Assembly (NCBI RefSeq): GCF_001870465.1 | Contig: NZ_MDGK01000053.1 | Location: 1 to 64,000 of the forward strand | DNA length: 64,000 bases | Reading direction: 5' to 3' | Origin: Pseudomonas extremorientalis | GTDB taxonomy: Bacteria; Pseudomonadota; Gammaproteobacteria; Pseudomonadales; Pseudomonadaceae | Shown here: one piece after another, positions 7,138 through 15,180 of the stretch | Layout of the letters: each line of letters starts with the position of its first letter | Position numbering within the stretch: position 1 is the stretch's first letter | The notes under the pieces: generated by a model | What the model saw: the letters and a program-made list of their open reading frames with translations, nothing else | Databases searched by the model: none | Told to the model about the DNA's origin: nothing | Translations under genes and position numbers: made by a program

Positions 7138-7734
7138 CTATTTCAAGGGTCCCACCACCTGCCGGTATTTTTCCACTCCCTGTGGCGTCTGCCGCACCAG
7201 GCTGATCTCCAGCCCCAGCGGGTCTTCGCGGTGATTGCCGCTCAGTTGCCGCCAGCCTTTGTCCGCTTCCCATACGCGTACCTGCAGGTCGCTGACGCCG
7301 GTCAGCACCACCACGCCGTCCTTTGCCGCCGGCAGCGGGTAGCGGTCCCGTGCGGGGGCGGCGGCGCGGTAGAGTGCGTCGCCCTTGAGCCACCAACGTA
7401 CCCGTTGCAGGCCATCGCCGGCTGCTGGGGCGCTGCGGATCACGTCGAGGCGAAAGCCCTTGCTGTCGGAGCTGCGCACGGTCACGGCGGCCAATCCCTC
7501 CGTTTGTGTGGCTTCAGGGGGCGTCAGTTCGACGCTGGCACGCAGGCTGATATCCCGTTGCATCTGGTTCAGCGCGCGCAGCAACACTTCGGTCTGTTCG
7601 GTGCTTGCCTGCAAATGCTGATCGGCGCGGGTGACGCTGTCCAGCCCGCGCCAGGCGATCAGGCTGACCACCGCCATGAGCATGATCGCCACCATCACTT
7701 CGATCAGGGTGAAGCCTTGCTGTGCCGGCTTCAT
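7138..7734 (-). CDS. gspJ: type II secretion minor pseudopilin GspJ (HxcW-like)
   Basis: Encodes 198 residues starting MKPAQQGFTLIEVMVAIMLM, a class III prepilin leader cut after Gly7 with Glu at mature position 5. The frame is open further upstream, but the leader fixes the start at 7734. The downstream domain (WRGLDSV, RVRWWLKGDALYR, YRQVVGP) is that of the GspJ tip pseudopilin, which forms the I-J-K complex at the top of the periplasmic pseudopilus. Its start overlaps the stop of gspH by ATGA, so the two are co-translated. Confidence 0.9.
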   Translation of the reverse strand: MKPAQQGFTLIEVMVAIMLMAVVSLIAWRGLDSVTRADQHLQASTEQTEVLLRALNQMQRDISLRASVELTPPEATQTEGLAAVTVRSSDSKGFRLDVIRSAPAAGDGLQRVRWWLKGDALYRAAAPARDRYPLPAAKDGVVVLTGVSDLQVRVWEADKGWRQLSGNHREDPLGLEISLVRQTPQGVEKYRQVVGPLK

Positions 7735-8183
7735 GGTTGGCTGACCACGCGCATCAAACCGGCGGCGTCGCGTTGCAGGCTCAGGCTGTGTTGGCCGTCG
7801 GACAGCACCATGCGCAGCGGTGGGTTGATCCATTCAGCGTTGAGCACCAGGGTTTGCCGGGGCTCGAGACTGATCTGCATCGGCGTGCTTTCCCACAGGC
7901 GTGGGCGCAACGGGTCGTCGTCTTCAAAGGTATCGAGGCCCTGGCCGTCGTCCCGCTGGCGGTTGAAGCGAAACCCCTTGGCATCCGCGCGCCAGGTGAT
8001 GGGTCGGCCGTCGGCGTGGGCTTCGGCCTGGGCGACTTGCAGCAGTTGGCTCAGGCGCTCGGCATCTTTGCGCAGCAGGTGCAGCGGGTCGGGCTTGATG
8101 GTGAGGCTGATGGCGGCGCTGGCGATGCCGATGATCACCAGCACCACCATCAGCTCGATCAGGGTGAAGCCTTGCTGTTTCAT
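7731..8183 (-). CDS. gspH: type II secretion minor pseudopilin GspH (HxcU-like)
   Basis: Encodes 150 residues with the prepilin leader MKQQGFTLIELMVVLVIIGI, cleaved after Gly5 and methylated on the following Phe by the prepilin peptidase (not in this window). The rest has the GspH pattern ITWRADAKGFRFN and PLRPRLWES. It is expected to link the major pseudopilin to the tip complex. It is the first gene of the minus-strand pair gspH-gspJ and diverges from gspC, with 93 bases between the starts. Confidence 0.88.
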   Translation of the reverse strand: MKQQGFTLIELMVVLVIIGIASAAISLTIKPDPLHLLRKDAERLSQLLQVAQAEAHADGRPITWRADAKGFRFNRQRDDGQGLDTFEDDDPLRPRLWESTPMQISLEPRQTLVLNAEWINPPLRMVLSDGQHSLSLQRDAAGLMRVVSQP

Positions 8184-8276
8184 CGCGGGCTACCTGGAGA
8201 ACTGGGGAGTGTGTGAAATAAAAGCGTGCGAATTGACCTGTAGGCTGGTGCGACGGACAAACAGGAGGTCCTCCCC

Positions 8277-8708
8277 ATGACATTTGCCCCTCGTTTCACC
8301 CTGGCCCACGGCGTGCAGGCGCTGGGTGTGCTGGGTGCCCTGGCGGGCGTGGCGGTATGGACGCCGCTGCTGCTCACCAGCGCCGAATCCCACACGCCGC
8401 AAGCCACGCCCCAGGCACTGGCGGCGCGCAGCGATAACCCGGCGCTGCAATGGTTTTCCAATGCGCCGACGGCGTTGCAGGTCAAAGTCACCGGCGTACT
8501 TGCGGGGGCACGGGGGGCGGTGGCGATCCTCAGTCTGAATGACGGCCCGCCACGCAGCTTTCTGTTGGGTGAACGCCTCAGCCCCGGTGTGCGGCTGACG
8601 GCCATTGAAGGCGACGGGGTGGAGATCGAGCGCGGCGGCGAGAAGCAGCGCGTCAACCTCGACAAGTTGCCGCCGGGGCCTGCGTTGCCGCTGCTCACTC
8701 GGCCATGA
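8277..8708 (+). CDS. gspC: type II secretion inner-membrane protein GspC (HxcP-like)
   Basis: Encodes 143 residues: a cytoplasmic start, one membrane helix (about 14-34, GVQALGVLGALAGVAVWTPL) and a homology-region domain with VKVTGVLAGARGAVAILSLN, RSFLLGERLSPGVRL and VEIERGGEKQRV. It is short: it lacks the PDZ or coiled-coil extension of many GspC proteins, as expected for HxcP-type members. It connects the inner-membrane platform to the secretin. CAGGAGG lies ahead of the ATG. Its 3' end overlaps that of gspI on the other strand by 14 bases. Confidence 0.85.
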   Translation: MTFAPRFTLAHGVQALGVLGALAGVAVWTPLLLTSAESHTPQATPQALAARSDNPALQWFSNAPTALQVKVTGVLAGARGAVAILSLNDGPPRSFLLGERLSPGVRLTAIEGDGVEIERGGEKQRVNLDKLPPGPALPLLTRP

Positions 8709-9060
8709 CCTGGGTGTCCAGCCGCGCCAGGGGCGGCGCTTCGCGGCTGGCGTCGAGCACTTGCAGGTTGACCTGGAACAGACGGCCGTCGGCGTTGATG
8801 GTTTGTTCGCAGCGCAGTTTCAGGCGGCCTTGATCGCAGGTGAAGGTCTTCTTGCCGCTGCGCAGGTGGCCTTCCAGGCGCAGTTCGGCGAGGCGACTCT
8901 GCGCCGCCAGCAACGCGATGGATTTGTCTCGCAGCAGGCCGTTGCTCTGGGTCATCAACCCGGCCACGCGCACGGCGGCGGCCATGGCCACGGCGATGAT
9001 CGCCAGCGCCACCAGCACTTCGATCAGGGTGAAACCTTGCTCCTTGCGACGGCCGTACAT
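8695..9060 (-). CDS. gspI: type II secretion minor pseudopilin GspI (HxcV-like)
   Basis: Encodes 121 residues with leader MYGRRKEQGFTLIEVLVALA and the GspI-type sequence NGLLRDKSIALLAAQSRLAE, LEGHLRSGKKTFTCDQGR. GspI starts the assembly of the pseudopilus tip with GspJ and GspK. It is alone on the minus strand between gspC and gspG and diverges from gspG over 148 bases that contain the TGACANNNGTTC motif. Confidence 0.88.
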   Translation of the reverse strand: MYGRRKEQGFTLIEVLVALAIIAVAMAAAVRVAGLMTQSNGLLRDKSIALLAAQSRLAELRLEGHLRSGKKTFTCDQGRLKLRCEQTINADGRLFQVNLQVLDASREAPPLARLDTQVMAE

Positions 9061-9150
9061 GGCGCTCTCAAAGCCGGGAAACAGGCCCGCAGACTAGCGC
9101 CGGGAGTTGACCGATTGGCGACTGAAACTCCCGAGGAATTTCAATACGAC

Positions 9151-9162
9151 TGACATGTGTTC
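9151..9162 (+). promoter_or_regulatory. TGACANNNGTTC motif upstream of gspG
   Basis: TGACATGTGTTC lies 46 bases ahead of the gspG ATG and between the divergent gspI and gspG. The same pattern occurs upstream of pdtA and phdA. It may be a regulator or sigma-factor site for the island; this is an inference from three occurrences. Confidence 0.35.
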
Positions 9163-9208
9163 TTGCAACACTGCGCCACGAATTGCACTCAAGCCAAGGA
9201 ATGTCGAG

Positions 9209-9658
9209 ATGGATATCGCGCGCCTAACGTCCCCATTGCCAGGCCCTCACAGGCAGTGTGGCTTCACCTTGATCGAGATTATGGTGGTGGTGGTCATCCT
9301 CGGTATCCTCGCCGCAATGGTGGTGCCCAAGGTGCTTGACCGGCCGGACCAGGCGCGGGCCACGGCGGCCAGGCAGGACATCGGCGGGTTGATGCAGGCG
9401 CTGAAACTCTATCGCCTCGACCACGGCACTTACCCGAGCATGAACCAGGGCCTCAAGGTGTTGGTGGAACGCCCGGCCGACGCCAAGAACAGCAACTGGC
9501 GCGCCTACCTGGATCGCCTGCCCAACGACCCCTGGGGCCACCCGTATCACTACCTCAACCCGGGCGCCAATGGTGAGGTGGATGTGTTCTCCCTCGGCGC
9601 CGACGGCCAACCGGATGGCGATGGCGTGAATGCCGATATCGGCTCCTGGCAACTCTAG
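9209..9658 (+). CDS. gspG: type II secretion major pseudopilin GspG (HxcT-like)
   Basis: Encodes 149 residues from the ATG at 9209, which has AAGGA nine bases upstream; the frame is open earlier but without pilin features. The prepilin site is CGFTLIEIMVVVVILGILAA, preceded by an unusually long leader of about 20 residues. The mature part carries the GspG signature: LKLYRLDHGTYPSMNQGLKV, NDPWGHPYHYLNPG and VFSLGADGQPDGDG, including the acidic calcium-binding loop near the end. It polymerises into the pseudopilus that pushes substrates through the secretin. Confidence 0.93.
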   Translation: MDIARLTSPLPGPHRQCGFTLIEIMVVVVILGILAAMVVPKVLDRPDQARATAARQDIGGLMQALKLYRLDHGTYPSMNQGLKVLVERPADAKNSNWRAYLDRLPNDPWGHPYHYLNPGANGEVDVFSLGADGQPDGDGVNADIGSWQL

Positions 9659-9666
9659 GGCCCGCC

Positions 9667-10536
9667 ATGAAACGGTATTCGCCCCCAGTGGCGAAGCAGC
9701 GCGGCATGGCGATTATCAGCGCCTTGCTGATCGCAGCAGTGGTGGCGGTATTGGCCGGCGCCATGCTCACGCGCCAGACCGTATTCACCCGCAGCCTTGA
9801 AGCCGAGCAGCTGCGCATCCAGGGCCAATGGCTGTTGCAGGGCGGCCTGGAGCGCAGCCGGCAGCTGCTCTGGGACGCCCGCCAGAAGGACGTGCTGACC
9901 CGTCTCGATCAACCCTGGGCGCGGGCCCAGGGTGGTGCCTTCGAGGGGCGTATCGAGGATGAGCAGGGCAAGTTCAACCTGCGCAATCTGGTCAACCGCG
10001 AGCAGGTGGACACCGAGCAATTGCAGAGTTTTGAACGGCTGTGCCGCCTGATCGGTGTCGACCCGGCGGTGAGTCGGCGCATCAGTCAGCGGGTGATTGC
10101 CTCTTATGAACCGCCCGCCAAATACCCGATGCTGCGCAGCCTGGATGAGCTGAGCGGGATCGAAGGCCTTGATCCCCTGGTGTTGCAGCGCATGCAGGCC
10201 TATATCAGCGTGCTGCCCGGCCCGACCTGGGTCAACGGCAACACCGCCAGCGCCGAAGTGCTCAGTGCGGTTGTGCCCCAGCTCAGCCTGTCCCAGGCCC
10301 ATGGATTGGTGGCTGAGCGTGACAGCGGGCAGTGGTTTATCAACCGGGGTGATTTCGTCAACCGCCTGCACTTGCCGCAAGTGGCGGTGGATTCGGTGCA
10401 GGTGGGCATCACCAGCGAGTGGTTCCGCGTGCGGGGCCAGGCGCGGCGCGAGCAGCGGCGGGTCAGCCTCGACGCCTTGTTGCACCGCCCCGAAGACCGG
10501 CAGCCCCGGGTGATCTGGGCGCGGGTGGGCGTATGA
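9667..10536 (+). CDS. gspK: type II secretion minor pseudopilin GspK (HxcX-like)
   Basis: Encodes 289 residues. The leader site is QRG-MAIISALLIAAVVAVLA, with Ser instead of Glu at mature position 5, as is normal for GspK, which caps the pseudopilus. The large globular domain contains FEGRIEDEQGKFNLRNLVN, RLCRLIGVDP and YPMLRSLDELSGIEG, all typical of GspK. It starts nine bases after gspG and overlaps gspL by ATGA, so translation is coupled. Confidence 0.92.
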   Translation: MKRYSPPVAKQRGMAIISALLIAAVVAVLAGAMLTRQTVFTRSLEAEQLRIQGQWLLQGGLERSRQLLWDARQKDVLTRLDQPWARAQGGAFEGRIEDEQGKFNLRNLVNREQVDTEQLQSFERLCRLIGVDPAVSRRISQRVIASYEPPAKYPMLRSLDELSGIEGLDPLVLQRMQAYISVLPGPTWVNGNTASAEVLSAVVPQLSLSQAHGLVAERDSGQWFINRGDFVNRLHLPQVAVDSVQVGITSEWFRVRGQARREQRRVSLDALLHRPEDRQPRVIWARVGV

Positions 10537-11591
10537 AACGCTTGCGCATTGGCCTGCCGCCGCTGGATCAATTGAGTGCGCAGAGCCAGGTCCGGTTTGC
10601 CTGGGTGGAGCGTGGCGTGGTCATTGAAGAGGGCGACGCCAGCCTGGCGCAGTTGGGCCAGTCACGCCAGGCAGCGGACTGTTTCCTGCATCCGCGGGAC
10701 AGCCTGCTGACCAGCCTGGAACTGCCGCCATTGCCGGCGGCGAAGACCGCCGCCGCCGTGGCCTGTGCCGCACAAGCGTTGATCCTCGGCCCGGTTGAAC
10801 AGATGCAGGTGGCCCACGGCCCGCGTGAAAGCGATGGGCGCGTGCAGGTGGCCTGGGTGCCCAAGGCCGGGCTGGAGCGGTTGGCGCAGTTGCCGCTCAA
10901 GCTGCGCGGCCTGTACCCGGCACCCTATGCGTTACCGGTGGGCGCCGCTGCGTTGGATGACGGCTACCTGCTGACCCGTGACAGCCTGCAACAAGGCACG
11001 GTGCACCCGTTGGGTTTGCAGGCGCTGGACCTGCCATTGGTGGCAGCGGCGCAGCGTTGGAGTGGGCCGCTGCCCATGTGGGGGTTGCACGGTCGCCTCA
11101 CACAGCCCTCGACCGGCGGGTGGGGCAGGGCATTGGCCTGTGTGGTGCTGGCCACGGCCATCTGGACCCTGGGCCTCAACCTGTACGCCGCGCGCCAGGT
11201 GGAGCAAGGCCAGCGACTCAAGGCGCTGATGAGCCAGCAGGTGCGCCAGGCGTTTCCGGCGTTGCCGGTGGTGCTCAACCCCTTGCAACAGGCCCGCCAG
11301 CAATTGGCCGCACGCCAGACCGGCGCGGCCGCCGACCCGGGCCAACGCTTCCCCGGCCTGCTGCAATTGGTGGGCAGCAACCTGCCGTTCATGGTCGGCA
11401 GTGTCGACAACCTGACGTTTGAACAGGGGCGCTTGCGTGTCGAGCTGCTCGCCGACAGTCGTCACCCGACCGCCGAAGGTGAATGGCAGGCGGCGTTGGC
11501 CCAGGCCGGTTTCACCGCCAGCCGCGAGGGCCAGGCCTGGACCATTGCTCCCGTGCCACCCGCAGAAAAAGCCGGAGCCGGCGATGAATAA
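10533..11591 (+). CDS. gspL: type II secretion platform protein GspL (HxcY-like)
   Basis: Encodes 352 residues from the ATG at 10533, which overlaps the gspK stop. The N-terminal cytoplasmic part (to about 230) carries the actin-like GspL fold with LEAL-like PLPAAKTAAAVACAAQALIL and binds the ATPase GspE. One membrane helix (about 205-225, ALACVVLATAIWTLGLNLYA) is followed by a ferredoxin-like periplasmic domain. It recruits GspE to the membrane together with GspM, encoded next with an eight-base overlap. Confidence 0.88.
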   Translation: MKRLRIGLPPLDQLSAQSQVRFAWVERGVVIEEGDASLAQLGQSRQAADCFLHPRDSLLTSLELPPLPAAKTAAAVACAAQALILGPVEQMQVAHGPRESDGRVQVAWVPKAGLERLAQLPLKLRGLYPAPYALPVGAAALDDGYLLTRDSLQQGTVHPLGLQALDLPLVAAAQRWSGPLPMWGLHGRLTQPSTGGWGRALACVVLATAIWTLGLNLYAARQVEQGQRLKALMSQQVRQAFPALPVVLNPLQQARQQLAARQTGAAADPGQRFPGLLQLVGSNLPFMVGSVDNLTFEQGRLRVELLADSRHPTAEGEWQAALAQAGFTASREGQAWTIAPVPPAEKAGAGDE

Positions 11592-12096
11592 AGTGCAGCG
11601 ACTGCGCAGCCAGGCCCGGGTGTTCTGGAGCGGCCTGGCCCTGCGCGAAAAGCGCATGCTCGGTGGCGCCGGGCTGGTCCTGGCCAGCCTGTTGACCTGG
11701 CTGGTGCTGGTGCAGCCCGCGTTGAAGAAGATCGATTACTGGCAGGCCGAAACCCCCAAGCTGCGCGCCCAGGCCGAGGCCTTGCAGGTGTTGTTGCAGG
11801 ACGTCGCCGCGCCCAGGCCGGGCGACGAAGCCGCGTTGCGCCAGGCCCTGGACAGTGCCGGTCTGCAGGGGCATTACCAGTTGCAGGCGCTCGAACCCGC
11901 TGGGTGGCGCCTGACCTTGGACAACGCCCCGGCCGATGCGGTGGTGGGCTGGCTGCTGGGCAATGCCCGTTCGTTTTCCCTGGAGGTGTCCGAGGCGCAT
12001 TTGCAGCGCGTGCTCGATACCGTCGACAACTCGGCCGGCACTGTGTCCGGGACCGTTCGCATGGATCAGGCGCTTGGCGCTAAGGAAGCTTCATGA
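11584..12096 (+). CDS. gspM: type II secretion platform protein GspM (HxcZ-like)
   Basis: Encodes 170 residues: a short cytoplasmic N-terminus, one membrane helix (about 27-45, MLGGAGLVLASLLTWLVLVQ) and a small periplasmic domain with LQALEPAGWRLTLDNAPADAVVGWL. The GspM family is poorly conserved; the call rests on topology, size and the K-L-M order. It partners GspL. Start inside the end of gspL and stop overlapping gspD by ATGA. Confidence 0.88.
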   Translation: MNKVQRLRSQARVFWSGLALREKRMLGGAGLVLASLLTWLVLVQPALKKIDYWQAETPKLRAQAEALQVLLQDVAAPRPGDEAALRQALDSAGLQGHYQLQALEPAGWRLTLDNAPADAVVGWLLGNARSFSLEVSEAHLQRVLDTVDNSAGTVSGTVRMDQALGAKEAS

Positions 12097-14363
12097 AGTG
12101 GTCAGTCCCCCCTTTCCGTATGGTCGCGCCGTTGCTGGTGCTGGCCCTGAGTGCGTGCAGCAACCAGGACGCGTCCAAGCCGCTGCTGGTGGACAGCGAA
12201 CTCGGCCAGCCCCTGGCGGACACCCGTCGCAGTGGCGAGACCGTTCTCGACCGCCAGAGCCAACCCGCCCCCAAAGCGCCGGTACAGCACCGCGTCACCA
12301 ACAGTGCTCGCGGCCATGCCCCGGCAACCGTCAAGGCCCGCAACCCGCTGGGTGACCAACCGGTGCAGCTCAACTTTGTCGACGCCGACATCCAGGCCGT
12401 GGTGCGCGCACTCTCCCGCGCCACCGGCCAACAATTCCTGGTCGACCCGCGTGTGAAGGGCAACCTCACCCTGGTCAGCGAAGGCCAGGTGCCGGCGCAT
12501 CAGGCCTACGACATGCTGTTGGCGGCGCTGCGCATGCAGGGCTTCAGCGTGGTCGATGTGGGCGGCGTCGCCCAGGTGGTGCCCGAGGCCGATGCCAAGC
12601 TGCTCGGCGGGCCGATCTACAGCGCCGGCAGCAGTGGCATGCAGACCCGCACCTTCCGTCTGCAATACGAAAACGCCGTCAACCTGATCCCGGTGCTGCG
12701 CCCCATCGTGTCGCCGAACAACCCGATCAATGCCTACCCCGGCAACAACAGCATCGTGATCACCGACTACGCGGAAAACCTGGCGCGGGTGGCGCAGATC
12801 ATCAACGGTATCGACACCCCCAGTGCCATCGACACCGACGTGGTGATGGTGCAGAACGGCATCGCCGTGGACATCGCCGCCATGGTCTCCGAGCTGCTGG
12901 ACACCCAGGGCGCCGACCAGACCCAGAAGATCAACGTGGTCGGCGACCCGCGCTCCAACTCGATCATCATCCGCTCCGGCAGCCCGGAGCGGACGGAACT
13001 GGCGCGCAACCTCATCTATAAACTCGACAACGCCCAGAGCAACCCCAGCAATATGCACGTGGTGTACCTGCGCAACGCCCAGGCGGGCAAGTTGGCCCAG
13101 TCACTGCGCGGCTTGCTCACCGGCGAGAGCGATTCCGGCGTGAGCGACGATGCCCGGGGCAAGCTCAGCGCCATGGGCGGCAATGGCAAGAACACCGCCC
13201 AAGGCGCGAGCAATGCGCAAAACAGCAGCGGCACGCCCACCGGCAGCGGCGTGCAGTCGGGTTATGGCCAGGTCACCGGCTCGACCACCGGCACCAACGG
13301 CACCCCCAAGGACCAGGACACCGCGTTCAGTGCCGGCGGCGTGACGATCCAGGCCGACGCCACCACCAACACCCTGCTGATCTCCGCGCCGGACCCGTTG
13401 TACCGCAACCTGCGCGAAGTCATCGACATGCTCGACCAGCGCCGTGCCCAGGTGGTGATCGAAAGCTTGATCGTGGAAGTCGGCGAGGACGATGCCACCG
13501 AGTTTGGCGTGCAGTGGCAGGCCGGCAACCTGGGGGGCAAGGGCGGGTTTGGTGGCGTGAACCTCGGCGGTAGCGGCGTGAATGGTAAGCCCAATAGCCC
13601 CACCAGTATTGATGTGCTGCCCAAGGGGCTGAATGTGGGGGTGGTCAACGGCACGGTTGATATTCCCGGCATCGGCAAGGTACTCGACCTCAAGGTGTTG
13701 GCCCGTGCGCTGAAGAGCAAGGGCGGCACCAACATATTGTCCACGCCCAACCTGCTGACCCTGGATAACGAAGCGGCGAGTATTTTCGTGGGCCAGACCA
13801 TTCCGTTTGTCACCGGCAGTTATGTGACCGGCGGCGGGGGCACCAGCAACAACCCGTTCCAGACCGTGCAGCGTGAAGAGGTGGGGCTCAAGTTGAACGT
13901 GCGGCCGCAGATTTCCGAAGGCGGCACCGTGAAGCTGGATATCTATCAGGAGGTCAGCACCGTGGATGCGCGGGCGTCGGTGGAGGCGGGTACGGTGACC
14001 AACAAGCGCGCTATCGATACCAGTATTTTGCTGGATGACGGGCAGATCATGGTGCTCGGCGGGTTGCTGCAGGATGGGTATAGCCAGAGCAATGACGCGG
14101 TGCCGTGGTTGTCGGATATTCCGGGGTTGGGGGCGTTGTTTCGCAATGAGAAGCGCAGTGTGAACAAGACCAACCTGATGGTGTTCTTGCGGCCGTACAT
14201 TATTCGGGACAGTGGGGCGGGGCGCAGTATTACGTTGAATCGGTATGAGTTTATGCGCAGGGCGCAAGGGGGGTTGCAGCCGGAGCACAGTTGGGCGATG
14301 CCGGATGTGCAGGCGCCGCAGTTGCCTTCTGTGGACAAGGCGATTCCTGGGGGCCGGCCTTGA
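12093..14363 (+). CDS. gspD: type II secretion secretin GspD, lipoprotein type (HxcQ-like)
   Basis: Encodes 756 residues. The signal ends in the lipobox LSAC with Cys22, so this is a self-targeting liposecretin like HxcQ, which needs no separate pilotin. N0-N3 domains follow (QLNFVDADIQAVVRALSRAT, RTFRLQYENAVNLIPVLRPI), then a Gly/Ser/Asn-rich insert (about 345-410), and the secretin domain with VGQTIPFVTGSYVTGG and VLGGLLQDGYSQSNDAVPWL, GALFR. It forms the outer-membrane gate. Downstream of the stop a repeat element separates it from gspE. Confidence 0.95.
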   Translation: MKWSVPPFRMVAPLLVLALSACSNQDASKPLLVDSELGQPLADTRRSGETVLDRQSQPAPKAPVQHRVTNSARGHAPATVKARNPLGDQPVQLNFVDADIQAVVRALSRATGQQFLVDPRVKGNLTLVSEGQVPAHQAYDMLLAALRMQGFSVVDVGGVAQVVPEADAKLLGGPIYSAGSSGMQTRTFRLQYENAVNLIPVLRPIVSPNNPINAYPGNNSIVITDYAENLARVAQIINGIDTPSAIDTDVVMVQNGIAVDIAAMVSELLDTQGADQTQKINVVGDPRSNSIIIRSGSPERTELARNLIYKLDNAQSNPSNMHVVYLRNAQAGKLAQSLRGLLTGESDSGVSDDARGKLSAMGGNGKNTAQGASNAQNSSGTPTGSGVQSGYGQVTGSTTGTNGTPKDQDTAFSAGGVTIQADATTNTLLISAPDPLYRNLREVIDMLDQRRAQVVIESLIVEVGEDDATEFGVQWQAGNLGGKGGFGGVNLGGSGVNGKPNSPTSIDVLPKGLNVGVVNGTVDIPGIGKVLDLKVLARALKSKGGTNILSTPNLLTLDNEAASIFVGQTIPFVTGSYVTGGGGTSNNPFQTVQREEVGLKLNVRPQISEGGTVKLDIYQEVSTVDARASVEAGTVTNKRAIDTSILLDDGQIMVLGGLLQDGYSQSNDAVPWLSDIPGLGALFRNEKRSVNKTNLMVFLRPYIIRDSGAGRSITLNRYEFMRRAQGGLQPEHSWAMPDVQAPQLPSVDKAIPGGRP

Positions 14364-14375
14364 ACGTTTTGACCG

Positions 14376-15160
14376 TGTACATATCCATTCCTTCGGTAAC
14401 GGCGGCTTATGGTTCCGCTCTTACAGCGGGTCACTTTTGGAAGGACCCAAAAGTAACCAAAAGGTCCTCGCCCCACCACTCGGCACCTCGCTCAGGCTCG
14501 GTGTGCCGTAACGAAGGCTTGAATCCGTGGGCCGCCGCAATGGGCCATCCATGGCCCAGTGTGGCTAACCCGGTGTCCTGCCGGGTTACCCACGGATTCA
14601 AGCCTGCGTTCGGCCAGCGTGGTTTTACGGGGCGCCGAAGATCAAGAGCAAGAGCGACTCGCTGCGCATCGTGGATACGTTTTTTGTTCTGTGTCGCCGC
14701 CTTACTGTGGCGAGCGGGCTTGCCCCGCGTTGGGCTGCGAAGCAGCCCTAATACCAGTGAGCGCGCCGTGTGCATTCTGGTTTCCCACGTCATCGTTAAC
14801 AACCATCGCGGGCAAGCCCGGCTCAGGGGGAACGCGCACGCCTCAACGATCCGGTCGGCTACCAGGCCGCCGCGCTTTGCTTTTGATTTTGATCTTAGGC
14901 GCCCCGTCAAACACGCTGGCCGGAATTCGGCAGGGATTTGGGGGGTAAACCGGCAGGGATGCCGGTTTAGCCGCCCCGCGCCATGGATGGCGCGTGGCGG
15001 CGGCCCCCCAAATCATTGTCGAATTACGGGCACACCGAGCCTGAGCGAGGTGCCGAGTGTTGGGGCAAGAGCGTTTTGCTTACTTTTGCGCTCTTCAAAA
15101 GTGAGCCGCCGTAAGGGCGGAACCATAAGCCGCCGTTACCCAAAAAACGGATATGTACAC
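14376..15160 (+). repeat. 785 bp inverted-repeat element, copy A
   Basis: The two ends are imperfect inverted repeats of about 140 bases: ACATATCC...GGTAACGGCGGCTTATGG and ...GTGAGCCGCCGTAAGG...CCGCCGTTACC...GGATATGTAC, with inner arms CACTCGGCACCTCGCTCAGG and its complement. The centre carries REP-type hairpins, including CTGTGGCGAGCGGGCTTGCC (14705 on) with GGGCTGCGAAGCAGCCC, and AACCGGCAGGGATGCCGGTT near 14948. A second copy with a different centre is at 37649. No transposase or other gene is inside; a long open frame across it is a by-product of composition. Confidence 0.8.
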
Positions 15161-15180
15161 CTAAAAACAGGTCCAACCCA

